A DNA stretch of 64,000 nt from an uncultured Mediterraneibacter sp. (GTDB taxonomy: Bacteria > Bacillota > Clostridia > Lachnospirales > Lachnospiraceae), in the NCBI RefSeq assembly GCF_934309415.1, contig NZ_CAKRDI010000016.1, positions 1 to 64,000 of the forward strand, given 5' to 3'. Positions 16,383-26,006 of the stretch are shown in pieces. The notes under the pieces are model-generated. The model worked only from the letters and a program-made list of their open reading frames with translations. It was not told where the DNA came from and made no database searches. The position numbers and the translations under genes are program-made. Numbering within the stretch: position 1 is the first letter of the stretch; each line of letters begins with the position of its first letter.

Positions 16383-17918
16383 TTAATATTTATACAGTTC
16401 TACATATCTCCATCCCGGCATATCGCCAAGACCGATACTCATCTTTTCATCTCCATTGAGAATTCTTCCGGCTTTCCACTCGCCGTTTACTACATCTCCT
16501 TCCTCGAAACGCAGGATATCTACTTTCTTATTCTCTCCTGCTTTCGCACGGAATGTAAAGTTACTCATCATTCCCCCGATCAGGAATTTATTCGGAGACA
16601 ATTCATAGATCACACCTGCTGCCAGTGGTTTTGCCTGTCCCTTCGGTGCATAGGCAATTGCAATGTCGTACTCTTCACAGCTAAAATAAGTTCCGTAATC
16701 TGTATCCGATTTCTTCACATAACTCTTTAACTTATCTGTTCCACGGTATTTCAGATATAATGGTTCCATCTGTTCCACCATCTCATAGGTACGCTTCAGA
16801 TAGTCTTTACTTCCTGTGATATCAAATGCAGACGGATCGATATTCAGGGCAATCATCACTTCCATCGGCGGCTTGTCGATCGCTTGCGGAGGCAGTACCA
16901 GTTCTTCAATTCCAAATGGTGAGTAGCAGATTGCGTTTCGATTTGCAAATGCATACAGACAATAAGAGGACGTTACTGCATCTTTTCTTACTTCCGGAAT
17001 CATCAGCGGATTTCCTTCATATCCATATTCATCCATTACGTTTGCCACATACGGAACGTAAATATCCGGTGCCAGTGTAAATAAAGATGGAGCTACGATT
17101 TTCCAGATTTTATGCACTTCTTTGACCGGTCCGCCTGACGGATAAGAGCCTGCGTACCACGGATACTGACGCAGCCATGCATTGGCATAACATGGGATTG
17201 CATATTCCTGCTGTCCGGCTTTTGTGATCTTTTCTACTGCTTTGGCAAAATAATATGCCATGAAATATTCTTCTGCATTCTCACCGAAGACTTCTTTCCA
17301 GCTTCCATCTGCCTTGCACAGTTCCTTCAGTTCTTCCGGCACTGCTTCTTGGAACTTCTCTTCCGCTTCTTTGCTGTAATCACGCTCTGTTCCAAGAAGA
17401 CCGATTTCATTCTCTACCTGCATGATAATTACCGTAGATTCCTGCTCATCGATCATACGGATATGAGCCATCACTTTTGAAAATGCATTGGCATCTTTCT
17501 CAACTGCAGCTTCACAAAGTGGTGAAACTGTGTTGATTGCTTCTCCGTTTACCTTGCGTGCACGGAAATATGTATCTGTATTCTGTTTCATCCATCCCGG
17601 CACATACATGGATTCGCTGTTCTTCCAGAGTCCAAACCATAAGAAGATCAAATGCTTCTCTTCTTCTCTCGCCTGTGCAATCAGTCCATCTACCAATGTA
17701 AAATCAAACACACCTTCCTCCGGTTCCATTGTCTCCCAGTATAATGGAACGATCACTGAGTTCATATTCAATTCTCTCAGCGCCGGCCAGACATGCTCTT
17801 TCATATAATCCAGATTACTGGAACTGGAATTGTGGATTTCTCCACTGCGTGCGAAGAACGGTTTGTTGTGAACATATAAAGTTGGGATTCCATTGTCATT
17901 TTGAATTCTTGGTATCAT
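16383..17918 (-). CDS. GH35-type beta-galactosidase with DUF5597 C-terminus
   Basis: 511 residues. The N-terminal TIM barrel (about 1-340) starts TLYVHNKPFFARSGEIHNSSSSN, typical of GH35/GH42-like enzymes. The proposed acid/base is Glu171 in QVENEIG and the nucleophile Glu309 in LMIPEVRKD. A C-terminal beta domain of the DUF5597 type follows (about 360-511, SYVKKSDTDYGTYFS). There is no signal peptide, so it acts on imported beta-galactosides. GGAGG before ATG 17918 decides the start; the frame is open to 18080. Fic and AraC genes diverge from it, and the AraC is a candidate regulator. Confidence 0.85.
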   Translation of the reverse strand: MIPRIQNDNGIPTLYVHNKPFFARSGEIHNSSSSNLDYMKEHVWPALRELNMNSVIVPLYWETMEPEEGVFDFTLVDGLIAQAREEEKHLIFLWFGLWKNSESMYVPGWMKQNTDTYFRARKVNGEAINTVSPLCEAAVEKDANAFSKVMAHIRMIDEQESTVIIMQVENEIGLLGTERDYSKEAEEKFQEAVPEELKELCKADGSWKEVFGENAEEYFMAYYFAKAVEKITKAGQQEYAIPCYANAWLRQYPWYAGSYPSGGPVKEVHKIWKIVAPSLFTLAPDIYVPYVANVMDEYGYEGNPLMIPEVRKDAVTSSYCLYAFANRNAICYSPFGIEELVLPPQAIDKPPMEVMIALNIDPSAFDITGSKDYLKRTYEMVEQMEPLYLKYRGTDKLKSYVKKSDTDYGTYFSCEEYDIAIAYAPKGQAKPLAAGVIYELSPNKFLIGGMMSNFTFRAKAGENKKVDILRFEEGDVVNGEWKAGRILNGDEKMSIGLGDMPGWRYVELYKY

Positions 17919-18227
17919 GATTTTTCCTCCGAAATTTAAGTATTGATTTTTTATTCGTAGCAATTTATCTGTTGATAGCCAAATAATTTTGCTGCCTCCA
18001 AGATGCATCTCTTTTTGTTCGAACTTTTTCTTGTCTTTATTATATTCCTTTACAGCCTTTTTTCTCAATCTTAATATCATAATATTAATATAACAATATT
18101 AAGTATTTGAATTGTTTACTTGTTTTCTATTTATGGTATACTATCCATAAGACATATATCACATTTGTATAGAATTTCACCGAATAAAAATAATTTTTAG
18201 ACACATTCTAGAAAGGAATCACTCCAC
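17919..18227. other. Divergent promoter region of GH35 and fic
   Basis: AT-rich. An inverted repeat TTAATAT-cata-ATATTAA (18071-18088) with a further ATATTAAG nearby is a candidate operator. TATACT at 18137-18142 is a possible -10 box for fic, but the -35 (TTTACT or TTGTTT) is ambiguous. Confidence 0.4.
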
Positions 18228-18833
18228 ATGGCTTTAGAAAATAAACTGGGAATTGAAAATTCTGCAGAACTTGCCCGCGAAGAAGAACGAATCAGTAAAA
18301 AACGTGCACTTGAATTATTCGAAAATGGATTGCTAGACCAGATGGAAGCCGGTACATTTGACACTTTAAAAAAGATACACTATTATCTATTTTCAGATTT
18401 ATATGAATTTGCCGGACAAATCCGTACTGTCAATCTTGCAAAAGGAAACTTTCGCTTTGCTCCACTTATGTATTTAGATGCTGCTCTTGCCAATATTGAT
18501 AAAATGCCGCAATCTAATTTTGATGAAATTATTGAAAAATATGTGGAAATGAATATTGCCCATCCCTTCCGTGAAGGAAATGGACGAAGTACCCGCATCT
18601 GGTTGGATTTAATCCTGAAATCTGAACTTGGGCAGGTCATTGACTGGAGTAAGGTAGACAAAGAAGATTACCTGCTTGCAATGGAACGCAGTCCAATCCG
18701 GGACATCGAAATCAAACATGTATTAAAAGCAGCTCTCACAGAAGACATTCACAGCCGTGATGTTTATATGAAAGGGATTGACCACAGTTACTACTACGAA
18801 GGCTACATCACATACAAAACAGAGGATTTATAA
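18228..18833 (+). CDS. Class III Fic protein adenylyltransferase
   Basis: 201 residues. The FIC active loop HPFREGNGR is complete (112-120), with the catalytic histidine first. The C-terminal helix carries SYYYEG (187-192), the S/T-xxx-E-G/N inhibitory motif, so it is a self-inhibited class III Fic like the Neisseria meningitidis enzyme. Such proteins transfer AMP from ATP to target hydroxyls once inhibition is relieved. GAAAGGAAT precedes the ATG. It ends two bases before an AraC gene, so the two are likely co-transcribed. The target is unknown. Confidence 0.88.
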   Translation: MALENKLGIENSAELAREEERISKKRALELFENGLLDQMEAGTFDTLKKIHYYLFSDLYEFAGQIRTVNLAKGNFRFAPLMYLDAALANIDKMPQSNFDEIIEKYVEMNIAHPFREGNGRSTRIWLDLILKSELGQVIDWSKVDKEDYLLAMERSPIRDIEIKHVLKAALTEDIHSRDVYMKGIDHSYYYEGYITYKTEDL

Positions 18834-18835
18834 TC

Positions 18836-19645
18836 ATGCTTTACCTTCTGCATCATTCCACAAAATACGAATATCTCCCACTACTCCTGGAACTGCTCGG
18901 AGTGAACCATCTGCAGGAACCGGTGCAGCGTCCGCACGGATTTCCTGCTTTTCAGTGGTTCTACTGCGTAAAAGGACAGGGCGAATTTATCATTGATGGA
19001 CAGAAATCTGTCATTTCCAAAGGACAGGGACTGTTTATCTACCCGAATATTCCTCATTCCTACAAAGGTCTGACTTCCGACTGGACCGTACATCTGATTG
19101 GATTCGAGGGAAATTCATGTACGGAAATTTTGCAGTCACTGCATATGCTGGAAACCGGAGTCTATCATTTTTCCAACTCTGATGTGTTTCCGATACATAT
19201 TGAAAATCTGCTGTATCTTTCACAGCGTGACATTACCGAAAGAGAAGCAGAATTGTCAAAAGCCTGCTACAGTATGCTCCTGGATCTTGCACCATGCATC
19301 CAGCAGATTCACAATACAGCGCCTGCTTCTGAAAATGAGCTGGTTCGCAAACTGATTGATTTCATGGAAGAAGAATATGCACGGGATCTTTCCCTGACAG
19401 AGCTTGCCGAACATGTGAATTTATCAAAAGAATATATGTGCAGTCTTTTCAAACATACGATGCACCAGACGATCATGCAGTATTTACAGACCATCCGCAT
19501 CAGCCGTGCCCGTGTATTTCTGATTCAGTACCCGGAAAAACATGTAGCTGAAATCGCCCGCATGTGCGGCTTTGAAAGCCCAAGCTATTTCGGAAAAGTG
19601 TTCAAAAAAATTGCCGGGTGCACACCCGACAATTTTCGAAGATGA
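18836..19645 (+). CDS. AraC family transcriptional regulator
   Basis: 269 residues with an N-terminal cupin (about 1-130, FPAFQWFYCVKGQGEFIIDGQ and GLFIYPNIPHSY) and a C-terminal AraC helix-turn-helix pair (about 168-268, LTELAEHVNLSKEYMCSLFKHT and CGFESPSYFGKVFKKIAGCTPDNFR). It starts right after fic, with AGAGGA in the end of fic as ribosome site. Candidate targets are the divergent GH35 gene and, less likely, the convergent galactosidase operon. Confidence 0.88.
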   Translation: MLYLLHHSTKYEYLPLLLELLGVNHLQEPVQRPHGFPAFQWFYCVKGQGEFIIDGQKSVISKGQGLFIYPNIPHSYKGLTSDWTVHLIGFEGNSCTEILQSLHMLETGVYHFSNSDVFPIHIENLLYLSQRDITEREAELSKACYSMLLDLAPCIQQIHNTAPASENELVRKLIDFMEEEYARDLSLTELAEHVNLSKEYMCSLFKHTMHQTIMQYLQTIRISRARVFLIQYPEKHVAEIARMCGFESPSYFGKVFKKIAGCTPDNFRR

Positions 19646-19657
19646 TTCTCATCTTTA

Positions 19658-20287
19658 CTACTTTACTAACTTTTCAATCCTGTCTTTAAAAAACTGGATC
19701 ATCGGACCATTACACAATGCATTTACTACTGTTCCGACACCTACTACCGCCCAGATTCCATTTCCGGACATGACAGAAAGTGCAACTCCTATGAGAACTA
19801 CTGTAATATCAGAAAGTACCCTCGCCCTGTGAAAAGGGATCTTCCCTTTTGTCACTTTTTCAATAATCACTGCTACGCTGTCATATGGCGCAATTCCGAG
19901 GTTGGCGATCATATACAGTGCAACACCGATCGACGCCAGAAACTGGGCAACAATCAAAGCCAGTATCCTGGAAGGCATAGCCATCTGAATTTTTGCCACA
20001 TCCTGAACAAGCCAGCAGACAAAATCTGCAATATAGCCGACAAATACCATATTTACGATCGTTCCAGCTCCAATACAATGCCTTGCCTGAAAAAAAACCA
20101 GTACCAGAATCAGTACATTTGCAATCAGCTGCCATGTTCCAAAACTCCAGCCTATATAACCACTGATGCCAAGATTCATTGCAGTAAATGGATCCACTCC
20201 AAAACCGGCCAGACGAAAGAAGGAAACGCAAAGACCTATAAACAGAATTCCTGTCAGCATAAAAATGTATTTTTTTATCTTACTCAT
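19658..20287 (-). CDS. YczE/YyaS-type integral membrane protein
   Basis: 209 residues, about five to six membrane helices, with the family signatures FRLAGFGVDPFTAMNLGISGYIGWSFGTWQL (about 25-55) and ANLGIAPYDSVAVIIEKVT (about 128-146). The YczE/YitT-like family has no firmly known substrate. It is the last gene of the alpha-galactosidase operon, 3 bases after agaA, so it may serve sugar or ion handling there. Confidence 0.8.
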   Translation of the reverse strand: MSKIKKYIFMLTGILFIGLCVSFFRLAGFGVDPFTAMNLGISGYIGWSFGTWQLIANVLILVLVFFQARHCIGAGTIVNMVFVGYIADFVCWLVQDVAKIQMAMPSRILALIVAQFLASIGVALYMIANLGIAPYDSVAVIIEKVTKGKIPFHRARVLSDITVVLIGVALSVMSGNGIWAVVGVGTVVNALCNGPMIQFFKDRIEKLVK

Positions 20288-20290
20288 CTC

Positions 20291-22528
20291 TTACTGTCCG
20301 CCCTGTTTTTCTTTTAATATATAAATTCTGGATTCAAAATCTGTACACGGTTCTGCATCTCCCGGAACCTCTCCTGCTGTTACATCGGTTGTAATCAGCC
20401 CCAGATTCATCAGTTCATCTCCATAATTTTCTGTGTTTGCCAGTACATTTTCATACAGTTTTTCCGGATCCAGTCCCTGCAGTTTCACACGGCTGTATGG
20501 AAGATTTACACCATTCAAAACTCTGTAGTATCCAACCAGCACTGTAGATTGATCCTCACTCACTACCATCCAGATTGTCTCATTTCCTTCAAACGGACTT
20601 TTCAGTCTGTAAAATGTTCCAAACTGAAGTAACTGGCGATATTCTTTCATAAACTGAATCTGCATCTTTACTTCTTCAATCTCTTCATTCGATAATTTGT
20701 TCAAATCCAGCTCATAGCCAAATGTACCGAAATAAGCAACATTTGCTCTTGTATGTAACGGAGTATTACGGAAGACCTGATGATTCGGTACAACTGACAC
20801 ATGACTTCCTATACTACTGATTGGATAACACATGGACGTGCCATACTGTATTTTTAAACGTTCTACTGCATCAGAATCATCACTTGCCCATCCCTGCGGT
20901 GCATAATAGAGCATTCCCGGATCAAATCGTCCACCGCCACTTGCACAGGATTCAAACAACACTTCCGGGAATTCTGCTGTTAACCGCTCATACAGGTCAT
21001 ATACTCCAAGTATGTAACGGTGGAAAATCTCTCCCTGCCTGTCTGCCGGATATGCCACACTGTAACATTCTGTAATGCTTCTGTTCATATCCCATTTGAT
21101 ATAAGAGATTTTTGCTTCTGAAAGTAACTTTGCAATCATTTCATAGATATGATCAACAATTTCTTTTCTTGAAAAATCCAGCACATACTGATATCGGCCG
21201 TGGGATGTATTTCTTCCCGGTGTCTGTAAGATCCAGTCTGGATGTTTTCTGTATAAATCAGAATCTTTATTGACCATTTCCGGTTCGATCCAGAGACCAA
21301 ACTTAATACCAAGCTGTTCAATACGCTCTGCAAGACCACTGATTCCATTTGGCAGCAGATCCGGGTTCGCAACCCAGTCTCCCAATCCTGCTCTGTCATT
21401 TCTTCTTGCTCCGAACCAGCCATCATCCAGAACAAATAATTCTACGCCACATTCCTTTGCCTTGCCGGCAATTTCTACAAGACGATCTTCTGTGAAATCA
21501 AAATAAGTCGCTTCCCAGTTATTATTCAGGATTGGTCTGGTACGATCCCGCCAGTAGCCTCTTGCCAGACGCTTTGCATAAAGCTTGTGGAAAGTCTGAC
21601 TCATTTCATTCAGTCCATTATCTGAATACACTATCACAGCCTCTGGCGTCTGGAATGCTTCTCCAACTTCCAGTTTCCAGTCAAATCCTTCTGGATTGAT
21701 TCCCGCTGTTACACGTGTCACATCATGTGTATCCACTTCCGCCTGAATACGGAAATTGCCACTGTAGATCAAACTGAATCCGATTGCTTCTCCCATACCT
21801 TCATCTGTATGCCTTCTTTTCAGAACCATAAATGGATTATGTTCATGAGAAGAGTTTCCGCGCATACTGTCAATCGCAGTAATTCCCTGCTCCAGTGCTC
21901 TTTCTTTTACATAACGTTCTCTTGACCATGCACCTGACAGCTGCATCCACACATAATCCCGATCTGGCAGATCCAGACTCAGACTCATTGCATTTAACAG
22001 ATGTACAGAAGTATTTCCTGTATTTGTCACGCGAACACTTCTTGCAATTGCACTGTATTCAGAGAAAACAGTATACAAAAGTTCCAGTTTCACTCCGGTC
22101 AGTGCATCTTTTAAATAAATCTGCAGAGTCATCGCTTCCTCATCTGATTCTGTATATGTAGCCGGAAGTCCCTGTAATTTGGGTTTTCCTGATCTAATTT
22201 CATATCCTTCATATTTAAATTCTGAAATCCGACTGCCGTTTTCCTGCAATATTTCTATTGCAGGATGGCGATAATCTGTTGTTCCATATACCGGGTATTC
22301 CTGACGGATATGTTCCAGTGAAAAACTTCTGTCCCCTTCAAAAACATAGGAAGTCATTGGACGTTCATTCTTTTCTACAAGATATGAAAAATCCGGTTTA
22401 TCATGAATTTTCTTTCCGAAATACAACTGTCCCATATGACCGTTTTCTAATACACACATGATATAACTTACTTTTTCGTTATATAAATGAAATGTTTTTG
22501 TTTCTTCGTGAAATACAATATTTTTCAT
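20291..22528 (-). CDS. agaA: Alpha-galactosidase, GH36
   Basis: 745 residues, full length for GH36. It has an N-terminal beta-supersandwich (about 1-320), a TIM barrel (about 330-660) and a C-terminal beta domain. The nucleophile is Asp480 in IKWDMNRSI and the acid/base lies in WASDDSD (about 550). ESCASGGGRFD (about 526-536) and LFVLDDGWFGARRND are conserved. It releases terminal alpha-galactose from raffinose- or melibiose-like oligosaccharides in the cytosol, having no signal peptide. A GPH transporter lies 15 bases upstream and the YczE gene 3 bases downstream, forming an uptake-and-hydrolysis operon. Confidence 0.95.
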   Translation of the reverse strand: MKNIVFHEETKTFHLYNEKVSYIMCVLENGHMGQLYFGKKIHDKPDFSYLVEKNERPMTSYVFEGDRSFSLEHIRQEYPVYGTTDYRHPAIEILQENGSRISEFKYEGYEIRSGKPKLQGLPATYTESDEEAMTLQIYLKDALTGVKLELLYTVFSEYSAIARSVRVTNTGNTSVHLLNAMSLSLDLPDRDYVWMQLSGAWSRERYVKERALEQGITAIDSMRGNSSHEHNPFMVLKRRHTDEGMGEAIGFSLIYSGNFRIQAEVDTHDVTRVTAGINPEGFDWKLEVGEAFQTPEAVIVYSDNGLNEMSQTFHKLYAKRLARGYWRDRTRPILNNNWEATYFDFTEDRLVEIAGKAKECGVELFVLDDGWFGARRNDRAGLGDWVANPDLLPNGISGLAERIEQLGIKFGLWIEPEMVNKDSDLYRKHPDWILQTPGRNTSHGRYQYVLDFSRKEIVDHIYEMIAKLLSEAKISYIKWDMNRSITECYSVAYPADRQGEIFHRYILGVYDLYERLTAEFPEVLFESCASGGGRFDPGMLYYAPQGWASDDSDAVERLKIQYGTSMCYPISSIGSHVSVVPNHQVFRNTPLHTRANVAYFGTFGYELDLNKLSNEEIEEVKMQIQFMKEYRQLLQFGTFYRLKSPFEGNETIWMVVSEDQSTVLVGYYRVLNGVNLPYSRVKLQGLDPEKLYENVLANTENYGDELMNLGLITTDVTAGEVPGDAEPCTDFESRIYILKEKQGGQ

Positions 22529-22543
22529 AAATACTCCTCTGAT

Positions 22544-23956
22544 TTATTTATTTTCTGCATGCATTTCGTTTACTTTTCTTGTAACCTCTTCCATCTTCTC
22601 GCCTTTCAGTTTATAACAGTTTTTGTAAATTCCAAAACTGATTACTGCGAGTATAATCGGAATTACAATCATAAGTACACGAATTCCTAAAATTGTGCCT
22701 GCACTCTGTGTTGCTGCTTTTGCATTATATCCGACAACCTGAAGACCAATTCCTGTTAATCCTCCTGCAGCTGCTGTTGCTGCTTTCATAAGAAATGTCT
22801 GTGTAGAACATGTTACACTTTCATTACGAACTCCAAATTTTACCTCTCCATAATCAATTACATCTGCCATACAGCAGGTTGTAACTCCCAGTGAAAGGCC
22901 TGAGCCAAAGAATAACAATGCACAGCAGAGTACTACTAATACTGCACTCTTCGGTGCAACATAGCCTGCAATTCCGAGAAGAATAAAACCTGCGATCGGA
23001 AGTCCACATGCAAATGCATATACTCTTTCACGGCTGATCTTAGATGCAATTTTCGGGAAGAATACCAGTCCTGCCATCTCAGCAATAATTGCAAATCCAA
23101 AGATAGAATACAGATATTCATCACCACATACACATTTGAAATAATATACTGCGAAGCTTTTTGCAATCTGTGTACAAAGATTAAATGTAAGTAACAGACC
23201 AATATAAGCAAGCAACTGATCATTTTTCACAATTACTTTGAATGCCTGTTTTAAACTTGTCTTTTCAGCAGAAGCCCCTACTGTTGATTCTTCCTTTACA
23301 TTAAATACAGTAATTCCAATCGTTAAAATAAACACAATTGCAATGATTGCCGCAAATAACGTATATCCTGTTTCTGCATATAAATTGCTCTCTCCTGCAA
23401 GTTTATTCAGATGATTAATAATATAAAGACCAAATGTCGCAACCGAAAATCCTGCCAGACTTGCAAAAAATCTTGGAATCACAGATACTTTTTCACGTTC
23501 ATGCGGATCATTTGTCAGGTTCGGAAGCCATGACCAGTATGGGACATCCATGATTGTATAGGTCATTCCATATAAAATGTACATAACTGAAACGTAAATA
23601 TAAAGTGATGTACCTTTTAAATTGAAACTGTGGAACAGTAATACAAAAACAACTGAATTTACTAAAGTTCCAATTACAAGCCAGATACGGAACTTACCAA
23701 ACCGGGTGTGTGTATTATCAACGATCATTCCCATCATCGGATCATTGATTGCATCCCAGATTCTTGCTACAAAGAACAGTGCGCCGACAAAAGCAGGTGC
23801 TAAAAATAAGGTATCTGTAAAATATAACATTAAGAAAGCTCCAACCAGATTACAGATTGCATCTTTTCCAATTGCTCCGATACCAAAACAGAGTTTTTCT
23901 CTTGTAGAAGCATATTTATATTGCGGATTCTGTGTTTGTTTTTTACTATTATTCAT
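22544..23956 (-). CDS. GPH family sugar:cation symporter (MelB-like)
   Basis: 470 residues, about twelve helices. The GPH hallmarks are FVARIWDAINDPMMGMIVDNTHTRFGKFR (about 58-86) and the motif before the second half, CMADVIDYGEVKFGVRNESVTCS. These transporters import glycosides with sodium or protons. GGAGGAG before ATG 23956 fixes the start. As first gene of the operon with alpha-galactosidase, it probably imports alpha-galactosides. The AraC gene upstream is a likely activator. Confidence 0.92.
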   Translation of the reverse strand: MNNSKKQTQNPQYKYASTREKLCFGIGAIGKDAICNLVGAFLMLYFTDTLFLAPAFVGALFFVARIWDAINDPMMGMIVDNTHTRFGKFRIWLVIGTLVNSVVFVLLFHSFNLKGTSLYIYVSVMYILYGMTYTIMDVPYWSWLPNLTNDPHEREKVSVIPRFFASLAGFSVATFGLYIINHLNKLAGESNLYAETGYTLFAAIIAIVFILTIGITVFNVKEESTVGASAEKTSLKQAFKVIVKNDQLLAYIGLLLTFNLCTQIAKSFAVYYFKCVCGDEYLYSIFGFAIIAEMAGLVFFPKIASKISRERVYAFACGLPIAGFILLGIAGYVAPKSAVLVVLCCALLFFGSGLSLGVTTCCMADVIDYGEVKFGVRNESVTCSTQTFLMKAATAAAGGLTGIGLQVVGYNAKAATQSAGTILGIRVLMIVIPIILAVISFGIYKNCYKLKGEKMEEVTRKVNEMHAENK

Positions 23957-24045
23957 ATTTTTCTCCTCCAGGCAGACAATTATATCTACTTTTTTAGTGA
24001 AGAATTTGTGCACTCATTCCTTTTCTCTAATCCAAGTATAAGGCA

Positions 24046-24115
24046 CAAAAAAAGAGAACTGTTATACCATTTTGTTAAGAATATCAGTCAAAATGTTAGG
24101 TAACAATTCTCTTTT
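24046..24115 (-). terminator. Terminator between AraC gene and galactoside operon
   Basis: Near-complementary arms (about 24050-24065 and 24101-24115, AAAAGAGAA/TTCTCTTTT) followed on the minus strand by seven T. It lies just past the AraC stop. Confidence 0.7.
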
Positions 24116-24123
24116 ATAAACAT

Positions 24124-25035
24124 TTATTCTATTTCCTTTAAATATTTTTTCCTCTGCCCCGCATACTCTGTAAGCTCTTTCTGTGCCGAAATAAGATGTG
24201 TTTTCGCATCCTTTCGATTCGTATTTCGATATACACTCGGTGTCATTCCAATCACCTGTTTAAATGCTTTTCCAAACGCAAGGGCATTACTGTATCCACA
24301 GTCCGTTGCGATCTCTTCCATTGACAGTTCTGTAAGAACCAGTTGTTCTTTTCCTCTTGAAATCCGAAACTGAGTCAGAAATTCTTTAGGGGAAATTCCA
24401 AGACTGTTCTTAAATATCGTATACAAGTAACTCCGATTTAACGCCAGGTACTCTGCGATATCGGAAATATTTATTTTCTGTGAATAATGGTTTTTGATGT
24501 AATTGATTGCTTCCTGTACATGCATATCCTCTTTACTGTCATTCACATATTCATTTAATGTGACTCCCCGTGCAAGTACGGAAAAAAAATGATAGAGTTC
24601 TCCCTGCAGATAATACAGATTTTCCGCTGTAGACTGCGTGTGTTTCAGCATGGAAAATACAATATTTTTCAGTTCTTCTCCATATTCACATTCACAGATT
24701 AACTGACTGCCGTTCAACCCCAGATCCTGTAAAAATCGCGGTGCATCCGTTCCTCCAAATCCCACCCACAAATAAGACCACGGTTCTTCTTTATCTGCCT
24801 GATAAAATGTAAGCGTATCCGGTTCAATCAGAAATACCTGCCCCTGCGAAACAGAATACCGGTTTTCACCGACCTGATAGATTCCCTTTCCCTTCGTTAC
24901 ATAATGGAGAATATAATTAGGGCGGGAAGCCGGTCCGTAACTATGGAGTGCTTCACACTCTGCGAACCCGCAGAAACATAAGTAAAACTCTTTAAATTTA
25001 GGTTTTAACAATTGTAATACATATGCATCTTCCAA
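24124..25035 (-). CDS. AraC family regulator of the alpha-galactoside operon
   Basis: About 304 residues. A cupin sensor (about 10-140: NYILHYVTKGKGIYQVGENRYSVSQGQVFLIEPDT) is followed by the AraC helix-turn-helix domain (about 185-285: INISDIAEYLALNRSYLYTIFKNSLGISPKEFL, ATDCGYSNALAFGKAF, MTPSVYRN). AGGAGG stands 9 bases before a TTG at 25035, which I prefer. A GTG at 25053 would itself precede the ribosome site. It is upstream of the transporter/galactosidase operon on the same strand with a terminator between, as is usual for melibiose- or raffinose-type activators. Confidence 0.88.
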   Translation of the reverse strand: MEDAYVLQLLKPKFKEFYLCFCGFAECEALHSYGPASRPNYILHYVTKGKGIYQVGENRYSVSQGQVFLIEPDTLTFYQADKEEPWSYLWVGFGGTDAPRFLQDLGLNGSQLICECEYGEELKNIVFSMLKHTQSTAENLYYLQGELYHFFSVLARGVTLNEYVNDSKEDMHVQEAINYIKNHYSQKINISDIAEYLALNRSYLYTIFKNSLGISPKEFLTQFRISRGKEQLVLTELSMEEIATDCGYSNALAFGKAFKQVIGMTPSVYRNTNRKDAKTHLISAQKELTEYAGQRKKYLKEIE

Positions 25036-25083
25036 ATAATTTTCCCTCCTCACAACTTTCGCAGCTCATAATGTTCTTTTTAA

Positions 25084-25995
25084 TTACAGTCTCATTTCCT
25101 TCATTCTTCTATAAAGTGTAGATTTTGACATGTCAGTTATTTTCAATACTTCCGCTAATGAAATCTCATTTTTTTGAAAACGTCCTATCTGCTCTTTTAA
25201 AAACTGTTCATCAAATTTCTTTCGCTTTCTTCCTTTATAAACACCTTTCTTCTTTGCCTGTTGGATTCCCTTTTGCTGCTGTTCTCTTCTCTGATATTCA
25301 TCCATCTCATATAAATGTTCAAAAATCGGCATCCACGCCTGATAATCTTCCACGCACAAATGCAATTTTTCTTTTTTAGAAGTCAATTCAATTCCATAAT
25401 GCATCATTCGATTAAGCCTTTTCACACATTCCTTTGAATTCTTTCCCAATACTGCGATATTTTCTATAACAAACTCATCGCCGTACTGGCCCTCTTCCAG
25501 CTTCTGTCGTAACATTGTGGAATTTTGAATCTCCTGTATTTTCATTTCATCTCTTGCACGTTCTACAATTAAATTATCTATCGCTGCACGTAAATCTGTA
25601 CGAATAAGCCATTCCAGTCTGTCATAATAGTCCAATCCCACACTATCCAGCAGCTCCCATAAATCTTCTCTTGAAGATCCCGGGGTTCTCTCTGTAATAA
25701 AAACAGGAACATAATTAACACGATAATAATGCTCTAATCTCAAACTCATATCAATCCCTGGGATTCCCTGAAATACTTTCGAAGAAAGCGTGTCAATAAT
25801 CGGCCAGAATGGGCTTATAATATATTGAAATTCTTCATTCTCAAATTGTTCATATGTGATTTTACCCACTTGTATTTTTTCATTTTCTTTTGTTACCGCT
25901 TTAATGATTCCACTGTTACGGTAAATAGGGGTATCTAAAATTGGCTTTGTATATTCATTTCTTGCAACCCAATCCGTTCGCACGTATGTCTTCAT
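25084..25995 (-). CDS. Partner of HipA-like kinase with resolvase-derived C-terminus
   Basis: 303 residues; the whole protein is not one I recognise. The C-terminal part (about 172-303) reads like the second half of a serine resolvase: IENIAVLGKNSKECVKRLNRMMHYGIEL, a long helix, GVYKGRKRKKFDEQ, and an HTH_7 domain ISLAEVLKITDMSKSTLYRRM (about 277-297). The resolvase start with its serine nucleophile is absent and the usual DRLGR arginines are replaced. The first 147 residues (LEHYYRVNYVPVFITERTPGSSRE, LDYYDRLEWLIRT) vaguely recall the small N-terminal HipA subdomain. GAGGTGAG precedes the ATG, 11 bases after the kinase stop, so the two are one operon. Probably a DNA-binding, non-catalytic partner. 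Confidence 0.6.
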   Translation of the reverse strand: MKTYVRTDWVARNEYTKPILDTPIYRNSGIIKAVTKENEKIQVGKITYEQFENEEFQYIISPFWPIIDTLSSKVFQGIPGIDMSLRLEHYYRVNYVPVFITERTPGSSREDLWELLDSVGLDYYDRLEWLIRTDLRAAIDNLIVERARDEMKIQEIQNSTMLRQKLEEGQYGDEFVIENIAVLGKNSKECVKRLNRMMHYGIELTSKKEKLHLCVEDYQAWMPIFEHLYEMDEYQRREQQQKGIQQAKKKGVYKGRKRKKFDEQFLKEQIGRFQKNEISLAEVLKITDMSKSTLYRRMKEMRL

Positions 25996-26006
25996 TCTAT
26001 CTCACC

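Noticed and set aside
17918..18080. 54-residue N-terminal extension of the GH35 enzyme
   Set aside because: Basic, non-homologous sequence without a ribosome site; GGAGG precedes the inner ATG.
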